Assembly: GCA_021773015.1 (NCBI GenBank)
Contig: JAJFKW010000001.1
Location: 3,455,305 to 3,519,304 of the forward strand
Origin: Woeseia sp.
Lineage (GTDB): Bacteria; Pseudomonadota; Gammaproteobacteria; Steroidobacterales; Woeseiaceae
DNA length: 64,000 nucleotides
Direction of reading: 5' to 3'
A program made the translations under genes and the position numbers. Below the pieces are notes generated by a model that did no database searches, was not told the DNA's origin, and saw nothing but the letters and a program-made list of their open reading frames with translations. Shown piece by piece: positions 54,024 through 63,031 of the stretch; position 1 is the stretch's first letter; each line of letters begins with the position of its first letter.

Positions 54024-54428
54024 ATGGGAATGGAATTTATGAGTCAAGTGCATTCTAAAGCGGTGGCTTTGTTAGTCACGATCATGCTGATACCCGCAGC
54101 CAGCGCAGAGGAGTTAGTGCGGGAATTTATCGGCGACGGCAATCGAATTACCAGCGAGTTTGAAGTCGATGGTCCGTGGCTTCTCGACTGGCGCGTTAAC
54201 AGCGATTACGCGACATTTATGTCGGTCGACATCGTCTTGCTCGACGGTCGAACTGGATTCGAAGTAGGTCGAATCAAACACAAGAAGGAAGCGTCGGACG
54301 GCGTGCGTCTGTTTCAAACGGGCGGCAGCTACAAATTACGTGTCGATGCAATTCACACGCGCTGGCAACTCAAGGTAATCGAATTAACGCCGGCAGACGC
54401 AGCGCGCTACAAACCGAATCAAAAATAA
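54024..54428 (+). CDS. small secreted protein of unknown function
   Basis: 134 residues. The ATG at 54024, with GAGG upstream, gives a signal peptide ending near PAASA. The mature part of about 105 residues is rich in beta strands (WLLDWRVNSDYATFMSVDIVL, GGSYKLRVDAIHTRWQLKVIE) and has a polar Lys/Asn tail. It has no cysteine pair or known motif I recognise. It resembles small periplasmic proteins of gammaproteobacteria. It lies 106 bases after the YiiX-like gene on the same strand, and 250 bases before the FAD/GcvT genes in a gap where I see no promoter, terminator or other feature. Confidence 0.7.
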   Translation: MGMEFMSQVHSKAVALLVTIMLIPAASAEELVREFIGDGNRITSEFEVDGPWLLDWRVNSDYATFMSVDIVLLDGRTGFEVGRIKHKKEASDGVRLFQTGGSYKLRVDAIHTRWQLKVIELTPADAARYKPNQK

Positions 54429-54679
54429 TCAGCCCAGCGGAGGGCGATGTACGTGCTTGATCGTTGGGTCGATAGTGCGGCACCGTCCGGACAAATCGTG
54501 GCACGGCGGGCGAGTCGATTGCCCTAGTTCTAACAACGACATGGCGATTCACGCCAACAATGTGACGCGCGCGGTCAAGCTGGGCGTTGCCGCTCACCGC
54601 AGAATGCCGGAACGACGCAGCCTGACGTTGCGACGAATTTCTGCTGGCTCTGCCACGTGGCGGGTCATGGGAGCACTAG

Positions 54680-57100
54680 ATGGAGAGTCACGCACAAACA
54701 GTCATCGTCGGCGGCGGGATCATGGGCGCAGGGCTGCTCTATCATCTGGCTGAGGAAGGCTGTGACGATCTGTTGCTGATAGAAAAAGGCGAGCTAACGT
54801 CTGGCTCGACCTGGCACGCAGCGGGCCAATGTCCAAGTTTGGTCGGCAATTACAACCTTGCCAAAATTCACGCATACAGCAACGAACTCTATCCAAAGCT
54901 CGAAGGCTTGACCGGTCAATACGTCAGCTGGCACGCCTCGGGCGGGATTCGACTCGCTTTGACGCAACACGACTTGGATTGGTTTGCCTACATGAAAGGC
55001 ATCGCTGACAACGTCGGCTTCCATATGGAAATAATCGATTTGGCCAAAATCAGCGAGCTCAACCCGTACATGAACACAGATGGCGTGCTCGCGGGCGCGT
55101 GGACCAACGATGACGGTCACGCTGACCCCGCGGGCTTGTGCAACGCCATGGCGCGTGGTGCAACCAACATGGGCGCGAAGATTCAACGCCACACTTTGGT
55201 TACCGATATCAACTTGCTGCCGTCGGGAGAATGGCAAGTTGTTACCGACAAAGGCACGGTCGTTGCGGAAACGGTGGTGAATGCGGCGGGTTGCTTTGCG
55301 CGCCAAGTAGCGAAGATGGTGGGTGCCGATTTACCTATCGCAAATATTCAACACCACTATCTGGTTACCGGTGCCGTGCCGGAGTTCGTCGAGCGGCCGG
55401 ATTGGGAGATGCCCGTGATCCGAGACCCGCGAGCATCGGCCTATTTACGGCAGGAACAAAAATCTGGACTGATTGGTATCTATGAGAATGTGCAGATAAC
55501 TGAAGCGTGGCCGCCCAATGGCTATCCGCCCTGGGAATCGGACAGCGAATTATTTCCGGATGATCTCGAGCGCCTCATGCCGTGGCTCGGCTATGCGATG
55601 GAGCGAATGCCGATCCTCGAAAATGCCGGAATCAAGCGAATTGTGAATGGCGCGATTCCGCATTCCGCAGACGGGCCGCCAATGCTGGGGCCAGTTGCTG
55701 GCTTGCGTAATTATTGGATGTGCTGCGGTTCGTCGTTCGGTATTGCGCAAGGGGCAGGATGCGGAAAATACCTCGCGCAGTGGATGGTACACGGCGACTC
55801 AGAAATCAATATGACCGGTTTCGACCCGCGCCGCTTTGGCCGCTACGCAAACGACACATACATGCATGCAAAGGGAATCCAAGATTACGGGATGACCTAT
55901 GCGACGCCGGTTCCTGGCGAAGAGTTGCCTGCCGGGCGTCCCAGCCGTACTAGCCCACTGTACGAAGCGCTGAGAGCGCAAGGCGGCGTGTTTACGGAGA
56001 CGTTCGGCTGGGAGCGGCCAAAATGGTTTTCGTTGGACGGTAGCGTTGAGGAATACAGTTACCGGCGCAGTAACGTGTTCGAAGTCGTGCGCGATGAATG
56101 TCTCGCGGTGCGCGAGCGGGTGGGTCTGTTGGATCTATCGGGATTCGCCAAGTTTGAAGTGAGTGGTGCGGATGCAGAACTTTATCTAAATCGCATTTGC
56201 GCGAATCGGATGCCCACGAAGCCGGGCGGCATTACGCTGACGCATATTTTGTCAGAGAATGGCCGTATTGGCGCGGAAATGACTATCACACGTTTGTCTG
56301 CAGATCTTTGGTATGTGTTATCAGCCGCCGGTGCAGAGCTTCGCGATCTCGATTATTTGCAACAGAGCAAACGCTTAAACGAAGATGTATCGGTGCGCAA
56401 CGTTACGGATGATCGGGGAAATTTGGTGCTTGCGGGTCCGCATGCGCGCGATGTGCTGTCACAACTCACGACAGCCGATCTTACAAGCGCTGCATTTCGT
56501 TGGCTCAGCGCTGCTGAAATTGATATCCAAGGAATGCAAGTGCGTGCGTTACGCGTCAATTATGTCGGCGAACTTGGGTGGGAATTGCATGCACAAATGA
56601 AAGATTTGCCGGCGTTGTACGAATACTTGATGGACGCTGGACGATCCTACGGCATCGCCAATTTTGGTTTGTATGCGGTCAATAGTTTGCGCATTGAAAA
56701 AGCGTATCGCGGCTGGGGTGCGGAGTTAACCAACGAAGTCACGATGCGTGACGCTGCGATGGAAAGATTCATCCGGCTGGAAAAAGAAGATTTTGTCGGC
56801 AAACAAGCAAGTCTCGATCAAAACGAAAGCAATCTGCGGTTGATCTATTTTTCAGTTGATGCAAATGATGCCGATGTGCGCGGCGGTGAACCTATTTTCA
56901 ACGGTGACGACTGCATTGGCGTGACGACCTCCGGCGGCTATGGGCATAGTGTCGGGAGGAGTCTTGGTTTCGGTTACGTCGACCCTGTCAGCGCAATGCC
57001 CGGCACACGGCTCGCCGTTGATATTGTTGGCAGCCGTTGTCCAGTTGAGGTGCTGGCGGACGCAGTCTACGATCCGCAAAACGATCGTTTGCGGGCCTGA
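54680..57100 (+). CDS. FAD-dependent dehydrogenase fused to GcvT domain (dimethylglycine/sarcosine dehydrogenase type), first copy
   Basis: 806 residues. The N-terminal DAO fold has TVIVGGGIMGAGLLYHLAEEG and LTSGSTWHAAGQ, the latter carrying the His that binds FAD covalently in mammalian dimethylglycine and sarcosine dehydrogenases. A folate-dependent GcvT-like half follows from about 430 (RERVGLLDLSGFAKFEVSGADA, YVGELGWELH, LRIEKAYRGWGAELTNE). The enzyme family oxidises N-methyl amino acids and passes the one-carbon unit to tetrahydrofolate. GGGAG lies seven bases before the ATG. It is followed one base later by a paralogue. By neighbourhood and family it could act after betaine demethylation; its exact substrate is not shown. 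Confidence 0.92.
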   Translation: MESHAQTVIVGGGIMGAGLLYHLAEEGCDDLLLIEKGELTSGSTWHAAGQCPSLVGNYNLAKIHAYSNELYPKLEGLTGQYVSWHASGGIRLALTQHDLDWFAYMKGIADNVGFHMEIIDLAKISELNPYMNTDGVLAGAWTNDDGHADPAGLCNAMARGATNMGAKIQRHTLVTDINLLPSGEWQVVTDKGTVVAETVVNAAGCFARQVAKMVGADLPIANIQHHYLVTGAVPEFVERPDWEMPVIRDPRASAYLRQEQKSGLIGIYENVQITEAWPPNGYPPWESDSELFPDDLERLMPWLGYAMERMPILENAGIKRIVNGAIPHSADGPPMLGPVAGLRNYWMCCGSSFGIAQGAGCGKYLAQWMVHGDSEINMTGFDPRRFGRYANDTYMHAKGIQDYGMTYATPVPGEELPAGRPSRTSPLYEALRAQGGVFTETFGWERPKWFSLDGSVEEYSYRRSNVFEVVRDECLAVRERVGLLDLSGFAKFEVSGADAELYLNRICANRMPTKPGGITLTHILSENGRIGAEMTITRLSADLWYVLSAAGAELRDLDYLQQSKRLNEDVSVRNVTDDRGNLVLAGPHARDVLSQLTTADLTSAAFRWLSAAEIDIQGMQVRALRVNYVGELGWELHAQMKDLPALYEYLMDAGRSYGIANFGLYAVNSLRIEKAYRGWGAELTNEVTMRDAAMERFIRLEKEDFVGKQASLDQNESNLRLIYFSVDANDADVRGGEPIFNGDDCIGVTTSGGYGHSVGRSLGFGYVDPVSAMPGTRLAVDIVGSRCPVEVLADAVYDPQNDRLRA

Positions 57101-57101
57101 G

Positions 57102-59543
57102 ATGGCAGCAAGAGAGTTACCTAGTCAAGCACGCGTCGTCATTATTGGTGGCGGCGTGATCGGTTGTTCTATTGCCTATCATCTCGGCAAACTTGGCTGG
57201 TCCGATACAATTATGTTGGAGCGCCAACAGCTCACCAGTGGTACGACTTGGCACGCCGCCGGGTTGGTTGGCCAGCTTCGCAATTCAATCAACATGACCA
57301 AGTTGGCTCGCTATACCAGTGAATTGTATGGCGGACTTGAGGCGGAGACGGGTCAGGCGACCGGCTATCGAAAAAGCGGCTCGATTTCGATAGCGACTAC
57401 AGATGGGCGGCTCGAGGAGCTGAAGCGTAGTGCATCCATGGCAAAAGTATTCGGCTTGCAGGTTGATGTCCTGTCGACTAATGAAATCGCCGAGCGCTAC
57501 CCGCTGATAACCATCGAAGACGTTCTCGGCGGCATACACATTCCGTCTGACGGTTACGCAAATGCTGTCGATATCACGCAAGCGTTGGCGAAAGGCGCAA
57601 GAAATTCCGGCGTCCAAATATTTCAGGACACCAAGGTTGAGTCAATTTTGCAGGACGGCGGCAAAATTACCGGGGTCAGTACGGCGAGTGGGAGCGTATC
57701 GGCCGACTATGTCGTCATCTGCGGCGGTATGTGGAGTCGGGATCTTGCGGCGAGCGTCGGTGTAAATATTCCTCTACACGCCTGCGAACACTACTACGTC
57801 TTATTTGAATCCGTTGCCGGCTTGCATCCAGAGCTCCCGGTGTTGCGCGACTATGATTCTTGCGCGTACTACAAGTACGACGCAGGAAAATTGCTGGTTG
57901 GCGCGTTTGAGCCCAATTCAAAACCGTGGGGTATGGACGGTATTGCGGAAGACTTTTGCTTCGACGAAATTGCTGGCGACTTCGAGCATTTCGAACCGGT
58001 GCTGGCTGATGCGATGCATCGGCTGCCCGCATTGGAAGACGCTGGAATTCAAAAGTTTTTTTGCGGTCCTGAGAGTTTCACGCCGGATGTTCGGTACCAC
58101 CTCGGTGAAACCCCGGAACTCGAGAACTGTTTTGTCGCCGCGGGTCTCAATTCCATTGGCTTGCAGTCTGCTGGCGGTATCGGAAAAGTCGTCGCGGAAT
58201 GGATGCGCGACGGCGTACCGCCTGCTGATCTGTGGGAGGTCGATGTCAGGCGAAATATGCCGTTTCAGGGCAATCGGCGCTACCTTCGTGAGCGCGTCAG
58301 CGAAACGCTCGGTTTGTTGTATGCGACGCACTGGCCCTACCGGCAGTACGAAACTGCTCGCGGCGTGCGCAAATCCGCCATGCATGACCGCTTAGTCACA
58401 GCAGGGGCGTGTCACGGTGAGGCATTCGGTTGGGAGCGGCCGAATTGGTTCGCTCCCCAAGGTGTGGAAGCGAAATACGATTATAGCTACGCAAGACAGA
58501 ATTGGTTTGAGCACTCTGCCGCGGAGCATCGGGCTGTACGTGACAATGTCGGATTGTTCGATCAGTCGTCATTCGCCAAATTTAGACTTGAGGGGCGCGA
58601 TGCAGCGCGCGAATTAAATCGTGTGTGCGCTAACGATATCGATGTCCGCGTAGGCCGCTTGGTCTACACGCAATGGTTGAATGACAAAGGCGGTATCGAA
58701 GCGGATCTTACGGTAACGCGAATTGCCGAAGATTGTTTTCTGATTGTGACGGCGGCAGAAACAGAAGTCCGCGATTTTCACTGGCTGAAGTCGCATCTGG
58801 CAGCGGGGGCGAATTGCTTACTGACGAATGTTTCCTCTGCGATGAACGTGATATCGATCATGGGCCCGAAATCGCGAGAATTGTTACAGTCCTTAACGCC
58901 GTTCGATATGTCCCACAAGGCGTTTCCTTTTGCCAGCAGTCAAGAAATAGAACTCGGATATGGGCTGGTGAGAGCGTCAAGAATTACGTTTGTCGGTGAG
59001 CTGGGTTGGGAGCTGTATATCCCGACAGAATTCACGCTCGATATTTACGATCACCTTGTACGCGAGGGCGAGAACTTCGGTTTGCTGCATGCCGGCTACC
59101 ACGCTTTGAATTCACTGCGCATTGAGAAAGCCTATCGACACTGGAGTCACGACATCACGGACGAAGACACGCCGCTGGAGGCGGGTCTGGATTTCACGTT
59201 GAAGTTTGACAAAGCCGGTGGCTTCATTGGCCGAGACGCGTTGCTACGCCAGCGAGAGCAGGGTATCTCACGGAAGTTGTTGCAGTTCCGCCTTATAGAT
59301 CCAGAGCCTCTGCTTTACCACAATGAGCCGATTTGGCGAGACGACAATATTGTGGGTCATGTGACCTCCGCGGCCTACGGACATACGCTCGGGAGTTGTG
59401 TCGGTCTGGGATATGTGAGCGATGCGGCCGGTGAATTTCCTGTGGGTGATCACTACGAGATTGAGGTTGCGGGTCAGCGATATGCGACGCTAGCCTCCGC
59501 GGAGCCGATGTACGATCCACAGAACGAGAAAATCCGCTCCTAA
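57102..59543 (+). CDS. FAD-dependent dehydrogenase fused to GcvT domain, second tandem copy
   Basis: 813 residues from the ATG at 57102, one base after the first copy stops; an upstream start at 56940 lies inside the first gene and is rejected. The layout matches its neighbour: VVIIGGGVIGCSIAYHLGKLG, LTSGTTWHAAGLVGQLRNS with the FAD-binding His, then the GcvT half with LFDQSSFAKFRLEG, TFVGELGWELYIP and NSLRIEKAYRHWSHDITDED. Both keep the FAD and folate motifs, so both should be active. They are clearly different in sequence, which suggests two substrates or two successive demethylation steps (dimethylglycine then sarcosine) rather than a recent duplication. The idea is testable but unproven. 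Confidence 0.92.
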   Translation: MAARELPSQARVVIIGGGVIGCSIAYHLGKLGWSDTIMLERQQLTSGTTWHAAGLVGQLRNSINMTKLARYTSELYGGLEAETGQATGYRKSGSISIATTDGRLEELKRSASMAKVFGLQVDVLSTNEIAERYPLITIEDVLGGIHIPSDGYANAVDITQALAKGARNSGVQIFQDTKVESILQDGGKITGVSTASGSVSADYVVICGGMWSRDLAASVGVNIPLHACEHYYVLFESVAGLHPELPVLRDYDSCAYYKYDAGKLLVGAFEPNSKPWGMDGIAEDFCFDEIAGDFEHFEPVLADAMHRLPALEDAGIQKFFCGPESFTPDVRYHLGETPELENCFVAAGLNSIGLQSAGGIGKVVAEWMRDGVPPADLWEVDVRRNMPFQGNRRYLRERVSETLGLLYATHWPYRQYETARGVRKSAMHDRLVTAGACHGEAFGWERPNWFAPQGVEAKYDYSYARQNWFEHSAAEHRAVRDNVGLFDQSSFAKFRLEGRDAARELNRVCANDIDVRVGRLVYTQWLNDKGGIEADLTVTRIAEDCFLIVTAAETEVRDFHWLKSHLAAGANCLLTNVSSAMNVISIMGPKSRELLQSLTPFDMSHKAFPFASSQEIELGYGLVRASRITFVGELGWELYIPTEFTLDIYDHLVREGENFGLLHAGYHALNSLRIEKAYRHWSHDITDEDTPLEAGLDFTLKFDKAGGFIGRDALLRQREQGISRKLLQFRLIDPEPLLYHNEPIWRDDNIVGHVTSAAYGHTLGSCVGLGYVSDAAGEFPVGDHYEIEVAGQRYATLASAEPMYDPQNEKIRS

Positions 59544-59584
59544 TCAACGTTGAACGGCATAGCCGGTTCAATAAGCGCCCACAA

Positions 59585-59610
59585 AAAAGCCGGGGCTGGC
59601 CCCGGCTTTT
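59585..59610. terminator. bidirectional intrinsic terminator
   Basis: AAAAGCCGGGGC, loop TG, GCCCCGGCTTTT: a perfect 12-bp stem with A- and T-runs on each side, between the rightward FAD/GcvT pair and the leftward HU gene. Confidence 0.9.
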
Positions 59611-59633
59611 CGCATAATCAGATTGTCTCTGAT

Positions 59634-59963
59634 CTAGACCATATCTTTCAGGCCTTTCAGCGCTGCAACCTTTACGGTTTTTGATGCAGGCTTGGCTTTG
59701 AACATCATTTCTTCGCCGGTGAAAGGGTTTACACCTTTTCTGGCCTTGGTAGCCGGCTTCTTCACGACACGCATTTTCAGCAAGCCGGGAATGGTGAACA
59801 GACCAGGTCCGCCGCGTCCGCCAAGATTTTTCTTGATTTGACCGGACAACGAGTCGAAAACTGCTGCGACGTCTTTCTTAGTCAGGCCGGTATCGTCGGC
59901 GATCGTTGCATAAATTTCTGATTTGGTGGGCGGCTTCTTGCCCGCCGATTTGCTAGCTGCCAT
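59634..59963 (-). CDS. HU-family DNA-binding protein
   Basis: 109 residues from the ATG at 59963 (GAGGAG upstream); the longer reading from 59981 adds six residues. The HU/IHF dimer fold is visible: KSEIYATIADDTGLTKKDVAAVFDSL, the beta-arm region GLFTIPGLLKMRVVKKPA, and the DNA-binding RKGVNPFTGEEMMFKAKPASKTVKV. A Lys-rich N-terminal tail and the GGRGGPG turn set it apart from the classic 90-residue HU. Such variants occur as nucleoid proteins in many proteobacteria. It is a single gene with terminator at 59585-59610 and a fair promoter upstream. Confidence 0.93.
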   Translation of the reverse strand: MAASKSAGKKPPTKSEIYATIADDTGLTKKDVAAVFDSLSGQIKKNLGGRGGPGLFTIPGLLKMRVVKKPATKARKGVNPFTGEEMMFKAKPASKTVKVAALKGLKDMV

Positions 59964-60089
59964 GAAACAATGACTCCTCAATTAAACGAAAAATCGGGCG
60001 GCGGTCCATACCGGACCACGCCCGAATGCGGCGCGACGATAACACATGAGTCATCACGAGGTAAATCGAAAAAAGCATCAATGCGGACG

Positions 60090-60119
60090 ATTTAGCCTAA
60101 TTTTATAGGGTTTTCTCAA
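60090..60119 (-). promoter_or_regulatory. promoter for the HU-family gene
   Basis: On the minus strand TTGAGA (60114-60119) and CTAAAT (60090-60095) are 18 bases apart. The hexamers match TTGACA in five and TATAAT in four of six positions. They lie about 127-156 bases before the HU start, so the leader would be about 120 bases. Confidence 0.4.
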
Positions 60120-60206
60120 TTCGTTGCTATTCGCGAAGCCTAGAATGTACTTATGCGACCGATTGATAGCAAAAGTCGACGCTAACGGCTGAAATTTGCC
60201 CGGGAT

Positions 60207-60677
60207 TTAGTCGGAGAAAAATTGCCGTTGAAATCGCAATTGAGACGCTTCTGTTTCCCCGATCGGAGTCACCGAAATGTCAAACACGAGAACTTCTCGA
60301 TTCGCAACTGCAGTTTCGCCAATATAATAGATCGCCTCCTGCTCTTGGACTTTTCGCATGATGACATTCTTGAGCTGACCGGTCAGATTGACTGTTTTGA
60401 CGGTAACCTCACCTTCTACAGCTTTGTTGCCCTCTTGTTCCAGGATTGACACATTCAACATCGCGCGGTTTTTGCTACGCACGATGTTGTAGGCACGCGC
60501 GACCTCGGGCGGTAACTGATCTGTCGACTGTGCGCTGAAGTGAACGACATGATTGCCGATATCGGCAAACGTCTCGCCAGCGGGTTGCGCTTCAGGCACT
60601 GTTTGCTCGCCACCACCACCGCAGGCGCTCAGCATGCTAATCAGTGCAACGAGGGCTGCGGAATTTATTGGTTTCAT
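60207..60677 (-). CDS. DUF4426 lipoprotein
   Basis: 156 residues. The signal ends in the lipobox SACG (lipidated C19) with a Gly-rich GGGGEQ spacer. The rest fits DUF4426: FADIGNHVVHFSAQSTDQLPPEVARAYNIVRSKNRAMLNVSI and the C-terminal VFDISVTP. The function is unknown. The family is usually encoded with yggT, proC and yggS in gammaproteobacteria, as here, at the end of that leftward run. The gap of 134 bases from yggT is large for the operon but contains no terminator I can see. It is the most useful marker of gammaproteobacterial origin. Confidence 0.87.
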   Translation of the reverse strand: MKPINSAALVALISMLSACGGGGEQTVPEAQPAGETFADIGNHVVHFSAQSTDQLPPEVARAYNIVRSKNRAMLNVSILEQEGNKAVEGEVTVKTVNLTGQLKNVIMRKVQEQEAIYYIGETAVANREVLVFDISVTPIGETEASQLRFQRQFFSD

Positions 60678-60811
60678 TGTCTATTTCCCCTGGGTCAGGC
60701 CTCAGCTTATGCGGGAACTATAGCTGATTGCCAAAACGAGTCCCAATTTCACAGTTGCCGCGTGCCGGTTGCAAGCTAAATTATTGTGGAAGCGATATGC
60801 TCGCTGGCTAC

Positions 60812-61384
60812 CTAGACGATATTCACCATCAGGCCAGCGAGAAATTTATTCAGTGCTATCAGTAGTATGAGTACGATAAACATCGACAAATCGACAACGC
60901 CCATTGGCGGAAGTCGGCGCCGAATCGGCCGCACCAGCGGTTCCGTGAGATCAGCGAGAATGTCCGAAATCGGTCCCATATAGCGGCCAATCCAACTCAG
61001 AATCACGCGAACAAATATAGCGACGATGAACAGCGTTACGCTGAGCATGACGAGTTCGAGCAGAGCGCGCAAAGCAAATGACAGCAACGGCATGGACATC
61101 GCAAATGCCGGCAGGCCGAGACCAACGCCCTGCAGGCTCATAATGATCAGCAAAACGACGAACTGGAGCAGAAATGCAACGATTACAGTCGCTGTATCGA
61201 TGCGGCCAATTGCCGGTACAAACCGTCTGACGGGAGAGATCAACGGTGACGTATATCGTAGTACACCCTGGGCAACCGGGTTTTGAAAATTGGCGCGTAA
61301 CAACGGCAACCAAAACCGCAACAACAAAATGAGTAAATACAATTTCGAGAAGGTGTCGATCAAAAATATCGGAGCATCGATCAT
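60812..61384 (-). CDS. yggT: YggT family membrane protein
   Basis: 190 residues with four or five membrane helices in two YggT repeats. Repeat one has LLRFWLPLLRANFQNPVAQGVLRYTSPLISPVRRFVPAIG, and repeat two has ILSWIGRYMGPISDILADLTEPLVRPIRRRLPPMGVVDLS. The two PxRR segments are the family signature. The role is still unclear; members are linked with osmotic tolerance and cell-division or plastid-like functions. It sits in the yggS-proC-yggT order, starting ten bases after proC, so they share a transcript. Confidence 0.92.
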   Translation of the reverse strand: MIDAPIFLIDTFSKLYLLILLLRFWLPLLRANFQNPVAQGVLRYTSPLISPVRRFVPAIGRIDTATVIVAFLLQFVVLLIIMSLQGVGLGLPAFAMSMPLLSFALRALLELVMLSVTLFIVAIFVRVILSWIGRYMGPISDILADLTEPLVRPIRRRLPPMGVVDLSMFIVLILLIALNKFLAGLMVNIV

Positions 61385-61394
61385 AGTTTATTCG

Positions 61395-62225
61395 TCATTC
61401 TTGGTTTGCTTGGTGGGCGAGTTCAATCGATCTTTCTTTTGCGGCCTGAATTGCCGAATCAAAGATAGCATGGATATTCGCCGCGTCGAGTTTTTCGAAA
61501 GCTGCGGTCGTTGTGCCGCCTGGCGAGCGGACACGCTCTATTAACGCCGACATCGATTCAGCTTCGGCGGCGGCCAATGTTGCGGCACCACGAGCGGTCT
61601 CAACGCACAACGTGCGTGCAACGGCGGGGTCGATGCCGAGCTTCACAGCCGACTTAATCATTGCGTCAATCAGCAAATAGAAATAGGCCGGACCGGTACC
61701 GGAGATTGCGGTTACCGCATCAAGCAGAGATTCACTTTCTACCCAAACCGCCTGGCCAACGGCGGTCATTACTTTTTCCGCCAGTATCCGGCCGAGTTCG
61801 TCAGTCCGTCGATTGGCAAACAATGCGGATATTCCCTGGTCGACCAGTGCGGGCTGATTCGGCATCACGCGGACGATTTCTAGCTCGCCGCCAAGCCAAC
61901 GCTCAATGTCGTCGACCCGCGGTCCTGCTGCAATGGAAATGACCAGTGGTTTTTGTTCCTGAGCCGCGTCGCGTAGATTGATACATACAGCCCTTAATAT
62001 TTGCGGTTTCACAGCAAGCACCATGGTGCCCACTTGTGAGGCGACGGCGGAATTGTCGTCAACAATGGTGGACGATCCAAACTCACCGCTGAGGAGGGAG
62101 CGCTGTTCCGCGTTCGGCTCCGCAATGAATATGTGTGCCGGGTCGAAACCGCTGCGAATTAGGCCGCCGGCAATGGCGCGTGCCATGTTGCCGCCGCCGA
62201 TAAATGCGATGTTGCTTCTACTCAT
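61395..62225 (-). CDS. proC: pyrroline-5-carboxylate reductase
   Basis: 276 residues. Reduces 1-pyrroline-5-carboxylate to proline with NAD(P)H, the last step of proline synthesis. The Rossmann start is IAFIGGGNMARAIAGGLIRSG, the middle has VKPQIL and VRVMPNQPALVDQG, and the C-terminal substrate helix is AVTAISGTGPAYFYLLIDAM with LAAAEAESMSALIERVRSPGGTT. It is between yggS and yggT in a leftward operon. Ornithine aminotransferase at 6.7-8.0 kb could supply its substrate. Confidence 0.95.
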   Translation of the reverse strand: MSRSNIAFIGGGNMARAIAGGLIRSGFDPAHIFIAEPNAEQRSLLSGEFGSSTIVDDNSAVASQVGTMVLAVKPQILRAVCINLRDAAQEQKPLVISIAAGPRVDDIERWLGGELEIVRVMPNQPALVDQGISALFANRRTDELGRILAEKVMTAVGQAVWVESESLLDAVTAISGTGPAYFYLLIDAMIKSAVKLGIDPAVARTLCVETARGAATLAAAEAESMSALIERVRSPGGTTTAAFEKLDAANIHAIFDSAIQAAKERSIELAHQANQE

Positions 62226-62260
62226 AATCTGCCTGTCATGTAGTGCTAAAAGGTCGTCCG

Positions 62261-62947
62261 CTAATTCCCGCGCGGCCCAAACAACGCCGTGCCAATCCTC
62301 ACCATCGTCGCGCCTTCGCGTATTGCTGCGGCGTAATCTCCGGTCATGCCCATGGACAACGTATCGATCGGTAGATTGGCGGCACTGAGCTGCTCCGACA
62401 ATAATCGCAAATTTCGGAATGGAACACGCTGTTTATCGAAGGTGTCGCTGGCCGCAGGGATACACATGAGTCCACGAAGCCTGAGTTTCGGCAACTCATT
62501 GATCGCCTGCGCCAGTTCCATCGTTGCGTCGGGCGCTATGCCGGATTTGGCCGGGTCTGCGTCAATATTGACCTGCACGCACACATTGAGGTCATCAGCA
62601 TAGTAGGGGCGCTGGGCACTAAGCCGTTCGGCGATTTTGAGTCGGTCAACGGTATGCACCCAAGCAAAATGCTCGGCAACCGCGCGTGTTTTGTTGCTCT
62701 GGAGGTGGCCGATAAAGTGCCAAATTAGGGCCTTGGTCTCGGTCGCCTTGATCTTCGCAATACCCTCGGCAACGAAATTCTCGCCGAAATCGAAATGGCC
62801 GCATTTGACTGCCTCCAGGACCGTTTCGGCGCTTTGAGTCTTGCTGGCCGCGAGCAAACTTACACTCTCTGGTGGGCGATCAGCATCCATCGCAGCTTTT
62901 GCCAGCAAATCTTGGATTTTTCGAAAGTTTTCCGTGACTCTAATCAC
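62261..62947 (-). CDS. yggS: YggS/PLPBP family PLP-homeostasis protein
   Basis: 228 residues. A PLP-binding TIM-barrel protein that buffers free pyridoxal phosphate and affects amino-acid balance. The PLP lysine is in LLAASKTQSAETV, the phosphate site in SMGMTGDYAAAI with MVRIGTALFGPR, and the FGENFVAEGIAKI block is typical. It starts with GTG at 62947, supported by CGGAG upstream. It is first in the leftward run with proC and yggT and is divergent from pilT, exactly the order in other gammaproteobacteria. Confidence 0.94.
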   Translation of the reverse strand: MIRVTENFRKIQDLLAKAAMDADRPPESVSLLAASKTQSAETVLEAVKCGHFDFGENFVAEGIAKIKATETKALIWHFIGHLQSNKTRAVAEHFAWVHTVDRLKIAERLSAQRPYYADDLNVCVQVNIDADPAKSGIAPDATMELAQAINELPKLRLRGLMCIPAASDTFDKQRVPFRNLRLLSEQLSAANLPIDTLSMGMTGDYAAAIREGATMVRIGTALFGPRGN

Positions 62948-62968
62948 GTTTTGCTCCGGGTGCTCCGC

Positions 62969-62974
62969 TATACT
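62969..62974 (+). promoter_or_regulatory. -10 element between yggS and pilT
   Basis: TATACT on the plus strand, 57 bases before the pilT ATG. No strong -35 lies at the right distance. It is the best -10 in the 84-base gap shared by the two divergent genes. Confidence 0.35.
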
Positions 62975-63031
62975 AGGCTTCGATCAGTGCCAAGTTATGG
63001 TAAGTCAGATTAATCTTCGAGAGGGAGAAAC

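Noticed and set aside
56940-57101. Upstream extension of the second FAD/GcvT protein
   Set aside because: It lies inside the first copy's coding sequence. The ATG at 57102 gives the normal Rossmann start.
57805-58395. 196-residue reading frame within the second FAD/GcvT gene
   Set aside because: It is a frame-shifted shadow; the main frame has complete family motifs across the same stretch.
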